DNA of 64,000 nt from Falsiphaeobacter marinintestinus (GCF_007923355.1 NZ_VOGO01000007.1:62001-126000); one strand, 5' to 3'; counted from the first letter of the stretch, positions 43,869 to 53,644 are shown. Translations and numbers: made by a program. Notes: generated by a model not told the origin, from the letters alone.

Positions 43869-44405
43869 TTATCGCGGTTCTTGAACAAAGACCGAAGTCG
43901 CTACAAGGGAGTACTGACCATATGAATCCTGGGGCATATTCGCACCCAGACCCGTGGTCGGAAAGATCGGGTCGATTTTCACGCAGGCCCGCAGGATCAT
44001 CAGCTCGTTGTCCTGGCCGTTTTCAAAGTTACGAACCGGCGATACTTCTTCTGACTGATCGGTGCAGTCAGCATTGGTGTCCAATCCGCTCCAGTTGCGG
44101 GGGTCAACCTGGATCATCTCCAGACGCAGGTTGCTGCTGCACCCTTCTATGAAACCGGCACGCGCGCAGATCAGCGATTTGATCTCGTCATGCTGCGGTG
44201 CCGTTCCGGTGCCCAGTCGAATGTCGCGGACAGTCATGTCCATGGCGCGCTCAAGCATCGAGTGGTTGAGCGACACAAAGCCAAGCTCGATTCCCGACAG
44301 CATGATTGTGATAACGGCCGGAAAGGCGATGGCGAATTCCACGGTCGACTGGCCGCCCTCGGATCGGGCAAAGCGTTTCAGGCGTGATCGGAACCAATGT
44401 CTCAT
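43869..44405 (-). CDS. TadE-like pilus-assembly protein (B)
   Basis: This 178-residue protein has a TadE-type N-terminus: RSEGGQSTVEFAIAFPAVITIMLSGIELGF (about 14-43), then a periplasmic domain with paired cysteines (for example ICARAGFIEGCSS and near NADCTD). It is coupled to the VWA gene by ATGA overlap. It should act with TadG-like and TadE-like partners in assembling tight-adherence pili. Confidence 0.87.
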   Translation of the reverse strand: MRHWFRSRLKRFARSEGGQSTVEFAIAFPAVITIMLSGIELGFVSLNHSMLERAMDMTVRDIRLGTGTAPQHDEIKSLICARAGFIEGCSSNLRLEMIQVDPRNWSGLDTNADCTDQSEEVSPVRNFENGQDNELMILRACVKIDPIFPTTGLGANMPQDSYGQYSLVATSVFVQEPR

Positions 44406-46186
44406 TGTGTCAGCCTCAGTTTGCGGATCGAAGACGCGATCGACGAAAACGCATCGGTGATTTCCAGCCCGTCCACGTCAAAGTAATGGGCAGGCGAACT
44501 TGCACAGTCTTCCAGAACTTCCTGGCCGCGGGATGGCGCTTCAAAGCCGATGGTAAAGACGATGATGTTCTCATCCTTCGCTTCTTCACAGATCGCCCGG
44601 GTGCGCGTGTCCTTGGTGCTGGACCCGACATAGCTGCGAACGGCGTAGTACCAGTCGTTCCATGCGTCGCTGTCATTCATCCATGGCTCGTACAGATCCT
44701 CAACGATCCACTCCAGCGTGGTATAGGCATAGAGATCGCCATAGGTCAGAATCTCGGCCTCTCCAGGCTCATCAACGGTGACTGTTGTGGCAACGGTGGC
44801 ATACCGGCGGCAAGATCCGCTTCTGCGATACGAAATACACTCGTCCGTGTTTTCATAGGTCGTTTCTTCAAAGGTCCCTTCACCATAAGCATGGTCGTTC
44901 CACGTGTTGTTGAAGGGCCAGTAGAAAAGCGGCTCCAAAGTGTTGTCATCGTTGTCCTCGTCGTCTGTGTCGAGGCCGACATAAACCGAGTATTCTTCTT
45001 CTTGAGTATTCCACCAGATGTTGGAGTCGCCGCGCCGAAAATCGTCCTCGATGTAATACTGGCTGGTGTTCTGGCCGTCCGTCATCAACACGATGACCTT
45101 CAGGGTTTCACCGTCGTCGTAGTCATGCGGGCGGGCATCAAAGGCGACATCGATCTTGCCGTCGGCAATCATCCCATCGACCGGGCCTTGCAGGCTTGGA
45201 TCAAGCAGGGCCGTTCCCCATTTCATCCCGAGATCGATCGAGGTGTTTCCCCGCGCTGTAAGGGCGGTGATATAGTCTTTCAATTCCTGACGGTCCTTGG
45301 ACAACGGCAGGATCTCGCGGTTCGCCATCGCTTCGCAAACTGGCAACGAGCTATTGTACCCGTCGTCCATACCGATCAGTTCTTCAGGGTCGTTGTCGCG
45401 GCCATCCCAGTCGTACCATGGATCGAAATGCATGGTCCGTTCCAGTTCGGCCACTGTACTGACACTGGTCGTGTTGAACGCACTGCCCTCAAAGTTGATG
45501 CAGTTCGAATAGCTGTGTTCGTTCGTGACGTTGAACTCATCCATCATATCGTCGGGCAGCGACACCTGCGTGGCATAGGGAACGATCGAAATCGACAGTT
45601 TGTCTTCTTCCGAGTTGTCGACCATCTGATCGATAAAGTCCCTGGCGGCGATTTTCAGGTTGTACAGGCGGCTGTTCGAATTCATCGACCCCGACACATC
45701 CAGAACCAGCGAAATCTCAACGCCATCAATACGCTCTTCCGCAGTGCTGGCGGCTGGAACGGTCAGCGTTTCGACGCCGGTCATATGCATGAACTGGGTG
45801 GACATGTCAGATGACGCGTTCGCCGACACAACCCGGTACCCAAGACCTTCGTTGACGGTCACATCTGCCAGATAATCGCCCAGTCCCGCCTTGTTGAAAT
45901 AATCCTGAACCACGGACTGGGGATCCAGATCTTGGTCAAGGTCAGCCGCAGCCAGCACGGCGCGGTCCAAGGTGTACTGCAATTCGGCGCGGTCGCGTTC
46001 GTACCGCATCAGGTCGATTCCGATGCCTGCGAACATCAGGATGATCAGAAAGACATAGACGCCAAACACCACAAATGTGCCGTCTTCGCGACGAATGAAA
46101 CCGTCTGCAAAGCGACCCACCCGCTGAGGGATTTGGGACCGCCAGCCGACGTCAGGCCGGGCGGCAAAAGTTTCTGAATCATACAT
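44402..46186 (-). CDS. TadG-like von Willebrand factor A domain protein
   Basis: This 594-residue protein has a TadE/TadG-type N-terminal helix (RREDGTFVVFGVYVFLIILMFAGIGIDLM, about 32-60), followed by a VWA domain with the MIDAS start DVSGSM at 163-168 and IVLMTDGQN further on. A long acidic insertion (about 385-430, DTDDEDNDDN) separates parts of the VWA domain. It ends with FTIGFEAPSRGQEVLEDC and so on. AGAGG precedes the ATG. It is the first gene of a three-gene tad-like operon and probably acts in pilus secretion or adhesion at the cell surface. Confidence 0.9.
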   Translation of the reverse strand: MYDSETFAARPDVGWRSQIPQRVGRFADGFIRREDGTFVVFGVYVFLIILMFAGIGIDLMRYERDRAELQYTLDRAVLAAADLDQDLDPQSVVQDYFNKAGLGDYLADVTVNEGLGYRVVSANASSDMSTQFMHMTGVETLTVPAASTAEERIDGVEISLVLDVSGSMNSNSRLYNLKIAARDFIDQMVDNSEEDKLSISIVPYATQVSLPDDMMDEFNVTNEHSYSNCINFEGSAFNTTSVSTVAELERTMHFDPWYDWDGRDNDPEELIGMDDGYNSSLPVCEAMANREILPLSKDRQELKDYITALTARGNTSIDLGMKWGTALLDPSLQGPVDGMIADGKIDVAFDARPHDYDDGETLKVIVLMTDGQNTSQYYIEDDFRRGDSNIWWNTQEEEYSVYVGLDTDDEDNDDNTLEPLFYWPFNNTWNDHAYGEGTFEETTYENTDECISYRRSGSCRRYATVATTVTVDEPGEAEILTYGDLYAYTTLEWIVEDLYEPWMNDSDAWNDWYYAVRSYVGSSTKDTRTRAICEEAKDENIIVFTIGFEAPSRGQEVLEDCASSPAHYFDVDGLEITDAFSSIASSIRKLRLTQ

Positions 46187-46482
46187 GACGCACCTCTTCC
46201 TTACAGCGGAATGTCACGTACTCCGGACACATACCGCCAAGTTGTTAATGCCAAAGGAAGGTGTCCGAATTTAGGCACAAAGGGGTCAGAATTCGGTAGG
46301 TTTACGTAAAGGTTAACGACAATACGCATGACTCTCGGACGCTTGTTTCCAATCTGGGAACGATATCGAAGGTTTGATTCGCTATCCGATGCGCAAACGC
46401 CTTTTGCAAAACGCACAAAAATGCCGCAACTGTTAACCAAGGCGTAGCGGTTACAGCGCCGTGTAAACAGGGAGGACGTTAC
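46187..46482. promoter_or_regulatory. Intergenic region between tadG-like and gdhA (divergent promoters)
   Basis: This AT-richer 296-bp region drives two genes in opposite directions. It contains an inverted repeat CCGAATT (46265-46271) / AATTCGG (46290-46296) near the tadG side, and a perfect palindrome TTTTGCAAAA (46402-46411) near the gdhA side, 72 bp before its ATG. A strong GGAGG sits before gdhA. The short minus-strand reading frame from 46440 to 46201 has no ribosome binding site and is not called as a gene. Confidence 0.45.
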
Positions 46483-47913
46483 ATGTTGAAAAGGAACGAG
46501 CCAACTTTCCGCGAAAGCGTCGACATGATGTTCAACAGGGCGGTTGCCCTGATGGATCTTTCGCCGGGGCTGGAAGAAAAGATCCGCGTTTGCAACGCGA
46601 CCTACACGGTCCGTTTTGGCGTCCGCCTGCGGGGCGATATTCAGACCTTCACCGGGTACCGTTCAGTGCACTCCGAACACATGGAACCGGTCAAGGGCGG
46701 CATCCGCTATGCGATGTCGGTCAATCAGGACGAAGTCGAAGCGCTGGCAGCGCTGATGACCTATAAATGTGCGCTGGTCGAAACGCCGTTTGGTGGCTCA
46801 AAGGGCGGGCTGTGTATCGACCCGCGGCAATACGAAGAACACGAGCTTGAAAGGATCACCCGTCGCTTTGCCTATGAATTGGCAAAGCGCGATTTGATCA
46901 ACCCCAGCCAGAACGTCCCCGCGCCCGATATGGGCACCGGCGAGCGCGAGATGGCCTGGATCGCCGATCAGTACGCCCGCATGAACACCACCGATATCAA
47001 CGCGCGCGCCTGCGTCACGGGTAAGCCATTGAATGCAGGCGGTATCTCGGGCCGTGTCGAAGCCACCGGGCGGGGCGTGCAATATGCTTTGCGCGAATTC
47101 TTCCGCGACAAGCGCGACGTGGACAAGGCCAACCTCCAGGGGACGCTGGACGGTAAACGTGTGATCGTGCAAGGGCTGGGCAATGTGGGCTATCACGCCG
47201 CGAAATTCCTGTCCGCGGAAGACGGGGCAATCATCACCGGGATCATCGAACGCGACGGCGGGCTGTATCATCCCGGCGGCCTCGATGTCGAAGCGGTGCA
47301 GCACTGGCTGACCCGTCATGGCGGGGTCTCGGGCTTTCCGGACGCGACCTATTCACCCGAGGGCGCTGCATTGCTGGAAGAAGACTGTGATATCCTGATC
47401 CCGGCGGCGCTCGAAGGGGTGATCCACCTTGAAAACGCGGCCCGGATCAAGGCCCCGCTGATCATCGAAGCGGCCAATGGCCCAATCACCGCCAGCGCGG
47501 ATGAGATTCTGCGCGACAAGGGCACAGTGATCATTCCCGACCTTTATGCCAATGCCGGGGGCGTCACGGTCAGCTATTTTGAATGGGTCAAGAACCTCAG
47601 CCATATCCGTTTTGGCCGGATGCAGCGCCGTCAGGAAGAGGCGCGCCACCAGTTGCTGCTGGACGAACTGCAGCGCCTTGACGACTATCTGGGGGACGCA
47701 TGGTCGATCTCGCCTGACTTCAAACAGAAGTACCTCAAGGGGGCAGGCGAACTTGAACTGGTCCGCTCGGGGCTCGATGACACGATGCGCATCGCCTACC
47801 AGTCCATGCGCGAGGTCTGGCATGACCGCGCCGATGTCGGTGACTTGCGCATGGCGGCCTATCTGGTCAGCATCGACAAGGTCGCGGCCAGCTATCGCGC
47901 CAAGGGGCTGTAA
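46483..47913 (+). CDS. gdhA: Glutamate dehydrogenase (Glu/Leu/Phe/Val dehydrogenase family)
   Basis: This is a 476-residue protein. The ATG follows GGAGGACGTTAC. Family motifs: EPVKGGIRYAMSVNQDEVEALAALMTYKCALVETPFGGSKGG (glutamate site and catalytic Lys, about 65-110), PAPDMGTGEREMAWI, and the NAD(P) fold VIVQGLGNVGYHAAKFL near 225-241. The length and motifs suggest the 420-480-residue catabolic or biosynthetic GDH. It links alpha-ketoglutarate and ammonia to glutamate. The NAD/NADP preference is not certain. A possible hairpin terminator follows. Confidence 0.9.
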   Translation: MLKRNEPTFRESVDMMFNRAVALMDLSPGLEEKIRVCNATYTVRFGVRLRGDIQTFTGYRSVHSEHMEPVKGGIRYAMSVNQDEVEALAALMTYKCALVETPFGGSKGGLCIDPRQYEEHELERITRRFAYELAKRDLINPSQNVPAPDMGTGEREMAWIADQYARMNTTDINARACVTGKPLNAGGISGRVEATGRGVQYALREFFRDKRDVDKANLQGTLDGKRVIVQGLGNVGYHAAKFLSAEDGAIITGIIERDGGLYHPGGLDVEAVQHWLTRHGGVSGFPDATYSPEGAALLEEDCDILIPAALEGVIHLENAARIKAPLIIEAANGPITASADEILRDKGTVIIPDLYANAGGVTVSYFEWVKNLSHIRFGRMQRRQEEARHQLLLDELQRLDDYLGDAWSISPDFKQKYLKGAGELELVRSGLDDTMRIAYQSMREVWHDRADVGDLRMAAYLVSIDKVAASYRAKGL

Positions 47914-47917
47914 GCGA

Positions 47918-47944
47918 CGGACGGTCGCGCCAAGCGGCCGTCCG
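47918..47944 (+). terminator. Possible hairpin terminator after gdhA
   Basis: CGGACGG (47918-47924) and CCGTCCG (47938-47944) form a 7-bp stem with a 13-nt loop, five bases after the gdhA stop. No T-run follows, so it may be Rho-dependent or only an RNA-stabilising stem. The remaining 170 bp before pcaF hold nothing recognisable. Confidence 0.4.
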
Positions 47945-48117
47945 ATCCATTGCGGGCGTCAGGTATCTCCTATATCGATATCTGCGGAAATTCCTTTTGG
48001 AATGCAGAATAAGGCACCCCGTATTGCTGAATTGCGCTGGTGCCACACGAATTATGGCCGGGGTCCTGCAGTTTTTCCCCAGAAAGCGCAGGGCACTCGT
48101 GACTCAGGAGGACGCTC

Positions 48118-49320
48118 ATGGCCGACGCATATATCTGTGACTACATCCGTACCCCAATAGGGCGCTTTGGCGGCAGCCTGTCGACCGTACGCGCCGACGA
48201 TCTGGGGGCCGTCCCGTTAAGAGCATTGGCCGAGCGCAACGCGAGCCTTGATCTGGCCGCCATCGACGAAGTCATCTTTGGTTGCGCCAATCAGGCGGGC
48301 GAAGACAACCGCAATGTGGCCCGCATGTCGTTGTTGCTGGCCGGGTTTCCCGACAGCATTCCGGGCGCGACGGTCAACCGCCTGTGTGGATCTGGCATGG
48401 ACGCGATCATCACGGCAGCCCGCGCCATCAAGGCAGGCGAAGCCGAATTGATCGTTGCTGGTGGCGTCGAAAGCATGACCCGCGCGCCGTTTGTGATGCC
48501 CAAGGCCACAAGCGCCTTTTCCCGCGCGAACGAGGTCCACGACACCACCATCGGCTGGCGCTTCGTCAACCCGCTGATGAAGGCGCAATACGGCGTCGAT
48601 TCGATGCCCGAAACCGCTGAAAACGTGGCCGAAGATTTTGATATCAGCCGCGAAGCCCAAGATGCTTTCGCCCTGCGCTCGCAGGATAAGGCAGCCGCCG
48701 CTATTGCTTCTGGTCGTCTGGCAGAAGAAATCGTTCCGGTCACCATCCCGCAGCGCAAAGGCGATCCGATTGTCTTTGACACCGACGAACACCCCCGCGC
48801 AACCTCGTTGGAAAAGCTGGCCAAACTGGCAACCCCCTTCCGCAAGGGCGGATCGGTGACTGCCGGAAACGCATCAGGCGTGAATGATGGCGCTGCGGCC
48901 CTGATCATCGCCTCTGAAGCGGCTGCCAAAAAGCACGGACTCACCCCGATTGCGCGTGTTCTGGGTGGAGCGACAGCCGGCGTAGCGCCCCGGATCATGG
49001 GCATTGGCCCGCAACCTGCAACCGAACGGTTGTGCACATTGCTGAACATTAAACCAACTGATTTCGATGTGATCGAACTGAACGAGGCCTTCGCGGCCCA
49101 GGGGCTCGCCGTTTTGCGCGGTCTTGGCATCGCCGATGACGCAGCCCATGTGAATCCCAATGGCGGGGCCATCGCGCTGGGCCATCCGCTGGGCATGTCG
49201 GGGGCGCGGATCACCGGCACCGCGATGCGTGAACTGCAAAAGACCGGCGGCAAACTAGGGCTGGCCACCATGTGCATCGGCGTCGGGCAGGGGATCGCAA
49301 TCGGGATTGAACGGGTCTGA
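48118..49320 (+). CDS. pcaF: Acetyl-CoA acyltransferase, PcaF-like 3-oxoadipyl-CoA thiolase
   Basis: This is a 400-residue thiolase with AGGAGG before the ATG. Catalytic residues: Cys90 in VNRLCGSGMDAI, His356 in GAIALGHPLGMSG and Cys386 in TMCIGVGQG. The segment PRIMGIGPQPATERL near 291-305 and the N-terminal IRTPIGRFGGSL pattern are those of PcaF rather than FadA. It would cleave 3-oxoadipyl-CoA to succinyl-CoA and acetyl-CoA in aromatic degradation. No other pca gene is in the window, so it may serve several pathways. Confidence 0.85.
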   Translation: MADAYICDYIRTPIGRFGGSLSTVRADDLGAVPLRALAERNASLDLAAIDEVIFGCANQAGEDNRNVARMSLLLAGFPDSIPGATVNRLCGSGMDAIITAARAIKAGEAELIVAGGVESMTRAPFVMPKATSAFSRANEVHDTTIGWRFVNPLMKAQYGVDSMPETAENVAEDFDISREAQDAFALRSQDKAAAAIASGRLAEEIVPVTIPQRKGDPIVFDTDEHPRATSLEKLAKLATPFRKGGSVTAGNASGVNDGAAALIIASEAAAKKHGLTPIARVLGGATAGVAPRIMGIGPQPATERLCTLLNIKPTDFDVIELNEAFAAQGLAVLRGLGIADDAAHVNPNGGAIALGHPLGMSGARITGTAMRELQKTGGKLGLATMCIGVGQGIAIGIERV

Positions 49321-49324
49321 CCCC

Positions 49325-50560
49325 TCAGCCGCGTTCCTCGACCGGCGCGCCATCTTCCAGCGTGGACGCCGGGAACAGCACAACGCGGCTGCCATCCTCC
49401 AACCCATCCAGAACTTCGGCTTCGATACCGTTGTTGCGGCCGATGCTGACCCGTTTCAGGGTCGCGACCCCGTCCGACACTTCGAAGACGGCCCAGTCGC
49501 GGCCTTGCCGGAACAAGGCGGCGGACGGCACGATCAAAGCATCGTCGCGCTCCCACACCACGATACGCACCTCGACCCGGTACCCGTGACCCAGATTGGC
49601 CCGATCCTGCTTGGCGTCGGTGAAATCGATCCGCGTTTCGACGCGCTGTTCTTCGACCCCAAGCGCCGAAAACTTAGTGTACCCGTAAGGATCGATCCGA
49701 TCGACCACCCCGTGCAGGTCGCCGGCACCGCCCCAGTTGGTGATGATGACACGATGACCCGGTTGAACCTGCACCGCATCGGATGACAACAGTTCGGCAA
49801 CCACTTCAAGATCACCGGTCACATCGCCAATCTCAAGGATCGGCTCCCCCGCAAGCAGGGTCTTTTCGCTTTTGGTGATCACCTTCAACACCGTCCCGTC
49901 GATGGGCGAGCGCAGCAGGATCGAGTGCACCGGTTTAAGGCTTTCGCCAAGCGCCGAGGCCAACCCCTGATCTTCGAACCCGATCAGCCGGGCACGGGCG
50001 TTGTTCAGTTCTGCCTCGCGCTGGGCGATAGCGGCAAGCGCCGTTTCGACCATAGCCTTGGCGACCCGTGCCGTCTGGTTGGCGCGTTGCAAGGCGACGT
50101 CGCTGACAATCTGGCGTTCAATCAGTTTCTTGGTGCGCTCCAGTTCCGACACGGCGAAATCGGAATTGGCCCGCGCCGCATTCAGATCCGCCTGTGCAAC
50201 ACGCAGGGCGGCCTCGGCGGCATGCACGGCGGCCTGCGCCTGTTCACGGGTCCTCACGTCCAGGGCTGATGGATTGGTCGGCAACATCCGCGCAACAATG
50301 GTCTCGTCCTTCACCACCTTGTCGCCGGGTTGCAATGTCACGCGCTGCAATTCGCCCGCGACCGGCGCGGACACGACATAAGTCTCATGCACCTCGGTGC
50401 GGCCTTCTTCGTTGACCGTCATGATCATCGGGCCCGTGACCACGTCGGCAGTGTCGACCAAGGTTGGCTTTGGCCAGAAGGCCACCGTCAACCCGGCTCC
50501 GACCAGTATCAGCGATACGGCGATCAGAACCGGGCGGGAATATTTGCGGGTGTGCGCCAC
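49325..50560 (-). CDS. Efflux periplasmic adaptor (HlyD/MacA-like)
   Basis: This 411-residue protein starts at a GTG (50560) with GGGAG upstream, 5 bp after the FtsX-type permease stop. It has an N-terminal membrane anchor (about 10-30), a barrel-sandwich half (APVAGELQRVTLQPGDKVVKDETIV, about 65-90), a coiled-coil region (about 115-185) and a second half-motif (RSPIDGTVLKVITKSEKTLLAGEP) near 220-245. It links the permease to an outer-membrane channel encoded elsewhere. Confidence 0.87.
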   Translation of the reverse strand: MAHTRKYSRPVLIAVSLILVGAGLTVAFWPKPTLVDTADVVTGPMIMTVNEEGRTEVHETYVVSAPVAGELQRVTLQPGDKVVKDETIVARMLPTNPSALDVRTREQAQAAVHAAEAALRVAQADLNAARANSDFAVSELERTKKLIERQIVSDVALQRANQTARVAKAMVETALAAIAQREAELNNARARLIGFEDQGLASALGESLKPVHSILLRSPIDGTVLKVITKSEKTLLAGEPILEIGDVTGDLEVVAELLSSDAVQVQPGHRVIITNWGGAGDLHGVVDRIDPYGYTKFSALGVEEQRVETRIDFTDAKQDRANLGHGYRVEVRIVVWERDDALIVPSAALFRQGRDWAVFEVSDGVATLKRVSIGRNNGIEAEVLDGLEDGSRVVLFPASTLEDGAPVEERG

Positions 50561-50565
50561 GGTGG

Positions 50566-52929
50566 TTACTCCCTTGTTTTCAAGGCCAGGACCAGCTCGG
50601 TCCGGTCTATATCACGTTTCACCAGCCAGGCCGACAGGGCCGATGCGACGATGACGATCAAGATGGCCGTGCCGTAATTGGCCGGGTTCACGATGGGCAG
50701 GATCTGGTACAGTTCTGTGCTGAACGCCGCCGCCACCACAAAAGTCAAAAGATACCCCAATCCCGATCCAAGCGGCAGTGCAAGTAACGTCACGATCCCG
50801 ATTTCCCCCAGCAAAACAAACCCGACTTCGGCCTTGGTGAACCCGATCACCCGCAGGCTTGCCAGATCGCGCGATCGTTCGGCCTGTGCGATCCGGGCCG
50901 CATTGTAAACGACTCCAAATGTGATGATGCCCGCGATCAGCGCCATGACATAGCGCATGTTGCCCGGCCCTTCGTCCACCAGTTTGACCAATGCATCGCG
51001 GGCATCCGATTTCAGGCTGACCCCGGCCACATTGGGCCGATCCTTCAGCGCGTTATAGATTTGGGAAGATTGATCCGCATCGATCCTGAGATAGGCCCCC
51101 GACACGCGTAAAGGCTCTCCAAGCGCGCGGTTCAGCGCCTCGATTTCCATATAGGCGGGTGCCCCCACCAGGCTTTGCGATACGGCGACCACCGGCAGGT
51201 CAACCACGGGCTGGCGGCCCTCGCGCACGTCAACAGTCAGGATATCGCCAGCCGAGGCGCCAAGGATGGACGCCAGTCCGGTCGACAGGATGATCCCGTC
51301 GCTGCGCATGAACACGGGCCGCTCGTTCGCATCCAGCGCGCGATACAACCGCGAGTCCACGCCCAGCCCCGAGATCCCGCCGCGATAGGTCTTTACCCCG
51401 CGGCCAAGAATGGCGGCGACATCGCGCACCGGTTCAACTTCGATCACGCCGGGGATGCGTTCCAGTTCGAACAGGGTGCGGCGCTCCAGCGGGTGGGTGA
51501 ACGTCACAGTGACATCGCTGCGGTCGATGGCGTTGAACGACACATCCACCATATACTCAAAGTTGGCCAGCAGCGAACTCATGGCCGTTGACAGCGCAAG
51601 CCCGGCGGCGATCCCGACAACCGATCCCCCCATGCGAAACGGCTGGCGTGTGAACCGGCGCAGCACCATGCGGGTGGGCTGATCCATGAACCGGGCCGCC
51701 GCAGCACCGAACCGCCCGCTGCGGCTATAATCGGGTGGGGCCGCAGGGCGCATGGCGACCGCCGGAGACAATGCAAAGACTTTTCGCAGCACAAACAGCC
51801 CCCCGGCAGAGGCTGACAGAATGCTGGCCGTGACGCCAATCACAAACGCCGACGGGTCCAGCCGGAAGACAAGGAAGGGGAACTTGAAGTAATTCAGATA
51901 GAGATCGACCATGCCGCGCCCCGCCGCAATGCCCAGCACGCAGCCCAGCAGCGCCCCGCCTGCGGCGATGGTCAGGATAAGCTCAAAGTAGTGCCCGCCA
52001 ACCTGCCAGTTGGAATATCCAAACGCCTTCATCAACCCGATCTCTTCCCGCTCGGACTGCACCATGCGGGTGATGACAATGTTCAGCAGAAACGCGGCCA
52101 CAGCCAGAAACACCAAAGGCACGCTGCCACTGGTTCGGCTCAATCCACCAATTTCTTCGGTGATGAACCGGTTTGAAATCAGGTCTGCCACACCATAGGC
52201 GCCGCGTCCGCCATACCGGTCGAGGATACGGTCGGCGGCGTCCATCACGGCCGCCGGATCGGTGCCGCGCGTGATTGACATCAACGCCTCGTTGAACGCG
52301 CCATCAAGGTCATAAGCCGCTGCCAGCGTTGACCGGGCGGCCCAGATCACCGCGAACCGGCTGTCATCGGATACAAATTCGCCTGGCGCGATCGTATAGA
52401 GAAACTCGGGCGACTGGACGAGGCCGACAATATCAAAGGTCCGGCGCGCGCCATTCATCGTGGCCGCCAACGTATCGCCAACCTGCAGCCCATGGGCGTC
52501 GCCAAAGCCTTTCAGCAGCAGGATCTCATCGGGTCGTGTTCCGTCCAGCTTGCGGCCATCGGTCAGGTATAGATCGTTCAGCCGGGGGTCGCCAAAGTCG
52601 GGTAGGGACACGGCCTGCGCCTGCAGCGGAGCATCGACACCGGGCACATCGACCAAAGCCGATCCCATGATGCGGGTTTCCACCTGCGCCACACCGGGGA
52701 TCTGGCGCAGGTCCGCGACAATCGGTTCCGGCGCGCGGGTAACATAGGCAAAGATATCGGCCAGCCGATATCGGTCATAATACGCCTGCCGGGTCTCATC
52801 CAGTGACGTGACCAACCCCGTCATCATCACCTGCATCAACACGCCCATCGCAATCACCATCGCAATGGCGACGGCCTGAGCCTTGATCCGCCACAGATCC
52901 CGGAACAGTTTTCGCGTCAGGGGGGACAT
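50566..52929 (-). CDS. FtsX/MacB-type ABC transporter permease
   Basis: This is a 787-residue protein. The ATG at 52929 with TGAGG upstream is preferred. It has two FtsX-like units: an N-terminal helix (about 10-40), a long periplasmic domain, then three helices near 275-390, and again a periplasmic domain (about 450-660) with three C-terminal helices (about 670-780). The layout is like LolC/E-type or MacB-type permeases. It partners with the ATPase at 52937 and the HlyD adaptor at 49325. The cargo may be a lipid, a lipoprotein or a drug; it is not determined. Confidence 0.88.
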   Translation of the reverse strand: MSPLTRKLFRDLWRIKAQAVAIAMVIAMGVLMQVMMTGLVTSLDETRQAYYDRYRLADIFAYVTRAPEPIVADLRQIPGVAQVETRIMGSALVDVPGVDAPLQAQAVSLPDFGDPRLNDLYLTDGRKLDGTRPDEILLLKGFGDAHGLQVGDTLAATMNGARRTFDIVGLVQSPEFLYTIAPGEFVSDDSRFAVIWAARSTLAAAYDLDGAFNEALMSITRGTDPAAVMDAADRILDRYGGRGAYGVADLISNRFITEEIGGLSRTSGSVPLVFLAVAAFLLNIVITRMVQSEREEIGLMKAFGYSNWQVGGHYFELILTIAAGGALLGCVLGIAAGRGMVDLYLNYFKFPFLVFRLDPSAFVIGVTASILSASAGGLFVLRKVFALSPAVAMRPAAPPDYSRSGRFGAAAARFMDQPTRMVLRRFTRQPFRMGGSVVGIAAGLALSTAMSSLLANFEYMVDVSFNAIDRSDVTVTFTHPLERRTLFELERIPGVIEVEPVRDVAAILGRGVKTYRGGISGLGVDSRLYRALDANERPVFMRSDGIILSTGLASILGASAGDILTVDVREGRQPVVDLPVVAVSQSLVGAPAYMEIEALNRALGEPLRVSGAYLRIDADQSSQIYNALKDRPNVAGVSLKSDARDALVKLVDEGPGNMRYVMALIAGIITFGVVYNAARIAQAERSRDLASLRVIGFTKAEVGFVLLGEIGIVTLLALPLGSGLGYLLTFVVAAAFSTELYQILPIVNPANYGTAILIVIVASALSAWLVKRDIDRTELVLALKTRE

Positions 52930-52936
52930 GCGCGCC

Positions 52937-53644
52937 TCACCATTCGATCTCATCCGGCGTGCTTTTGGTTTCGTTCACGATCACTTCCCGCACGTCCCCA
53001 TCTGCAAAATGCACAACCCGGTCCGCCATCGCGGCCTGACTGGCGGCGTGGGTGACGACCAGAACGGTCGACCCTAACCGCTCGTTCACGTCCTTCAGCA
53101 CCCGCAACACAGCGCGCCCGGTCGTACTGTCCAGCGCCCCGGTGGGTTCATCGCAGAACAGCACCGTGGGCCGTTTCGCAATCGCCCGCGCAATGGCAAC
53201 CCGCTGTTGTTCCCCGCCCGACATCTGCGCCGGAAAATGGTCCGAGCGGTGGTCAAGCCCGACCAGATCCAACGCCTCGTCCGGGTCCATCGGGTCGCTC
53301 GCGATCTCGGTGACCAGTTCAACGTTTTCGCGCGCGGTCAGACTGGGCATCAGGTTATAGAACTGAAACACAAACCCGACGTGGTCGCGCCGGTACCGGG
53401 TCAACTCAGCATCGCTCATCGCCGCCAGATCGTGCTGCATGAACCTCACGTCGCCATCCGTGCCCCGATCCAACCCGCCAAGAATGTTCAGCAGGGTTGA
53501 CTTGCCGCTGCCAGATGGCCCCAGCAGGACCACAAACTCGCCCTTGGGAATGTCCAGATCAACACCACGCAGCGCGTGCACGGCGGCCTCGCCTTCACCG
53601 TAGATCTTGCGCAGCTTTTGAACGGAATAGGCGGTCTCGGTCAT
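52937..53644 (-). CDS. MacB/LolD-type ABC transporter ATPase
   Basis: This is a 235-residue protein. The ATG at 53644 is chosen, with AGGGG six bases upstream; earlier in-frame starts are weaker. Walker [10 protein letters not shown] lies at 42-50, signature [14 protein letters not shown] near 140 and Walker [13 protein letters not shown] near 165. Its gene is the first of a three-gene exporter set (ATPase, permease, adaptor). It follows the peptide-importer ATPase gene by 98 bp. Confidence 0.93.
   Translation of the reverse strand: MTETAYSVQKLRKIYGEGEAAVHALRGVDLDIPKGEFVVLLGPSGSGKSTLLNILGGLDRGTDGDVRFMQHDLAAMSDAELTRYRRDHVGFVFQFYNLMPSLTARENVELVTEIASDPMDPDEALDLVGLDHRSDHFPAQMSGGEQQRVAIARAIAKRPTVLFCDEPTGALDSTTGRAVLRVLKDVNERLGSTVLVVTHAASQAAMADRVVHFADGDVREVIVNETKSTPDEIEW

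Noticed and set aside
44384-45814. Plus-strand frame of 476 codons opposite the VWA gene
   Set aside because: It is antisense to the tadG-like gene with its MIDAS motif and shows no recognisable domain.
46201-46440. 79-codon minus-strand frame in the tadG-gdhA gap
   Set aside because: It has no ribosome binding site, no family resemblance, and lies in AT-richer regulatory sequence with palindromes.
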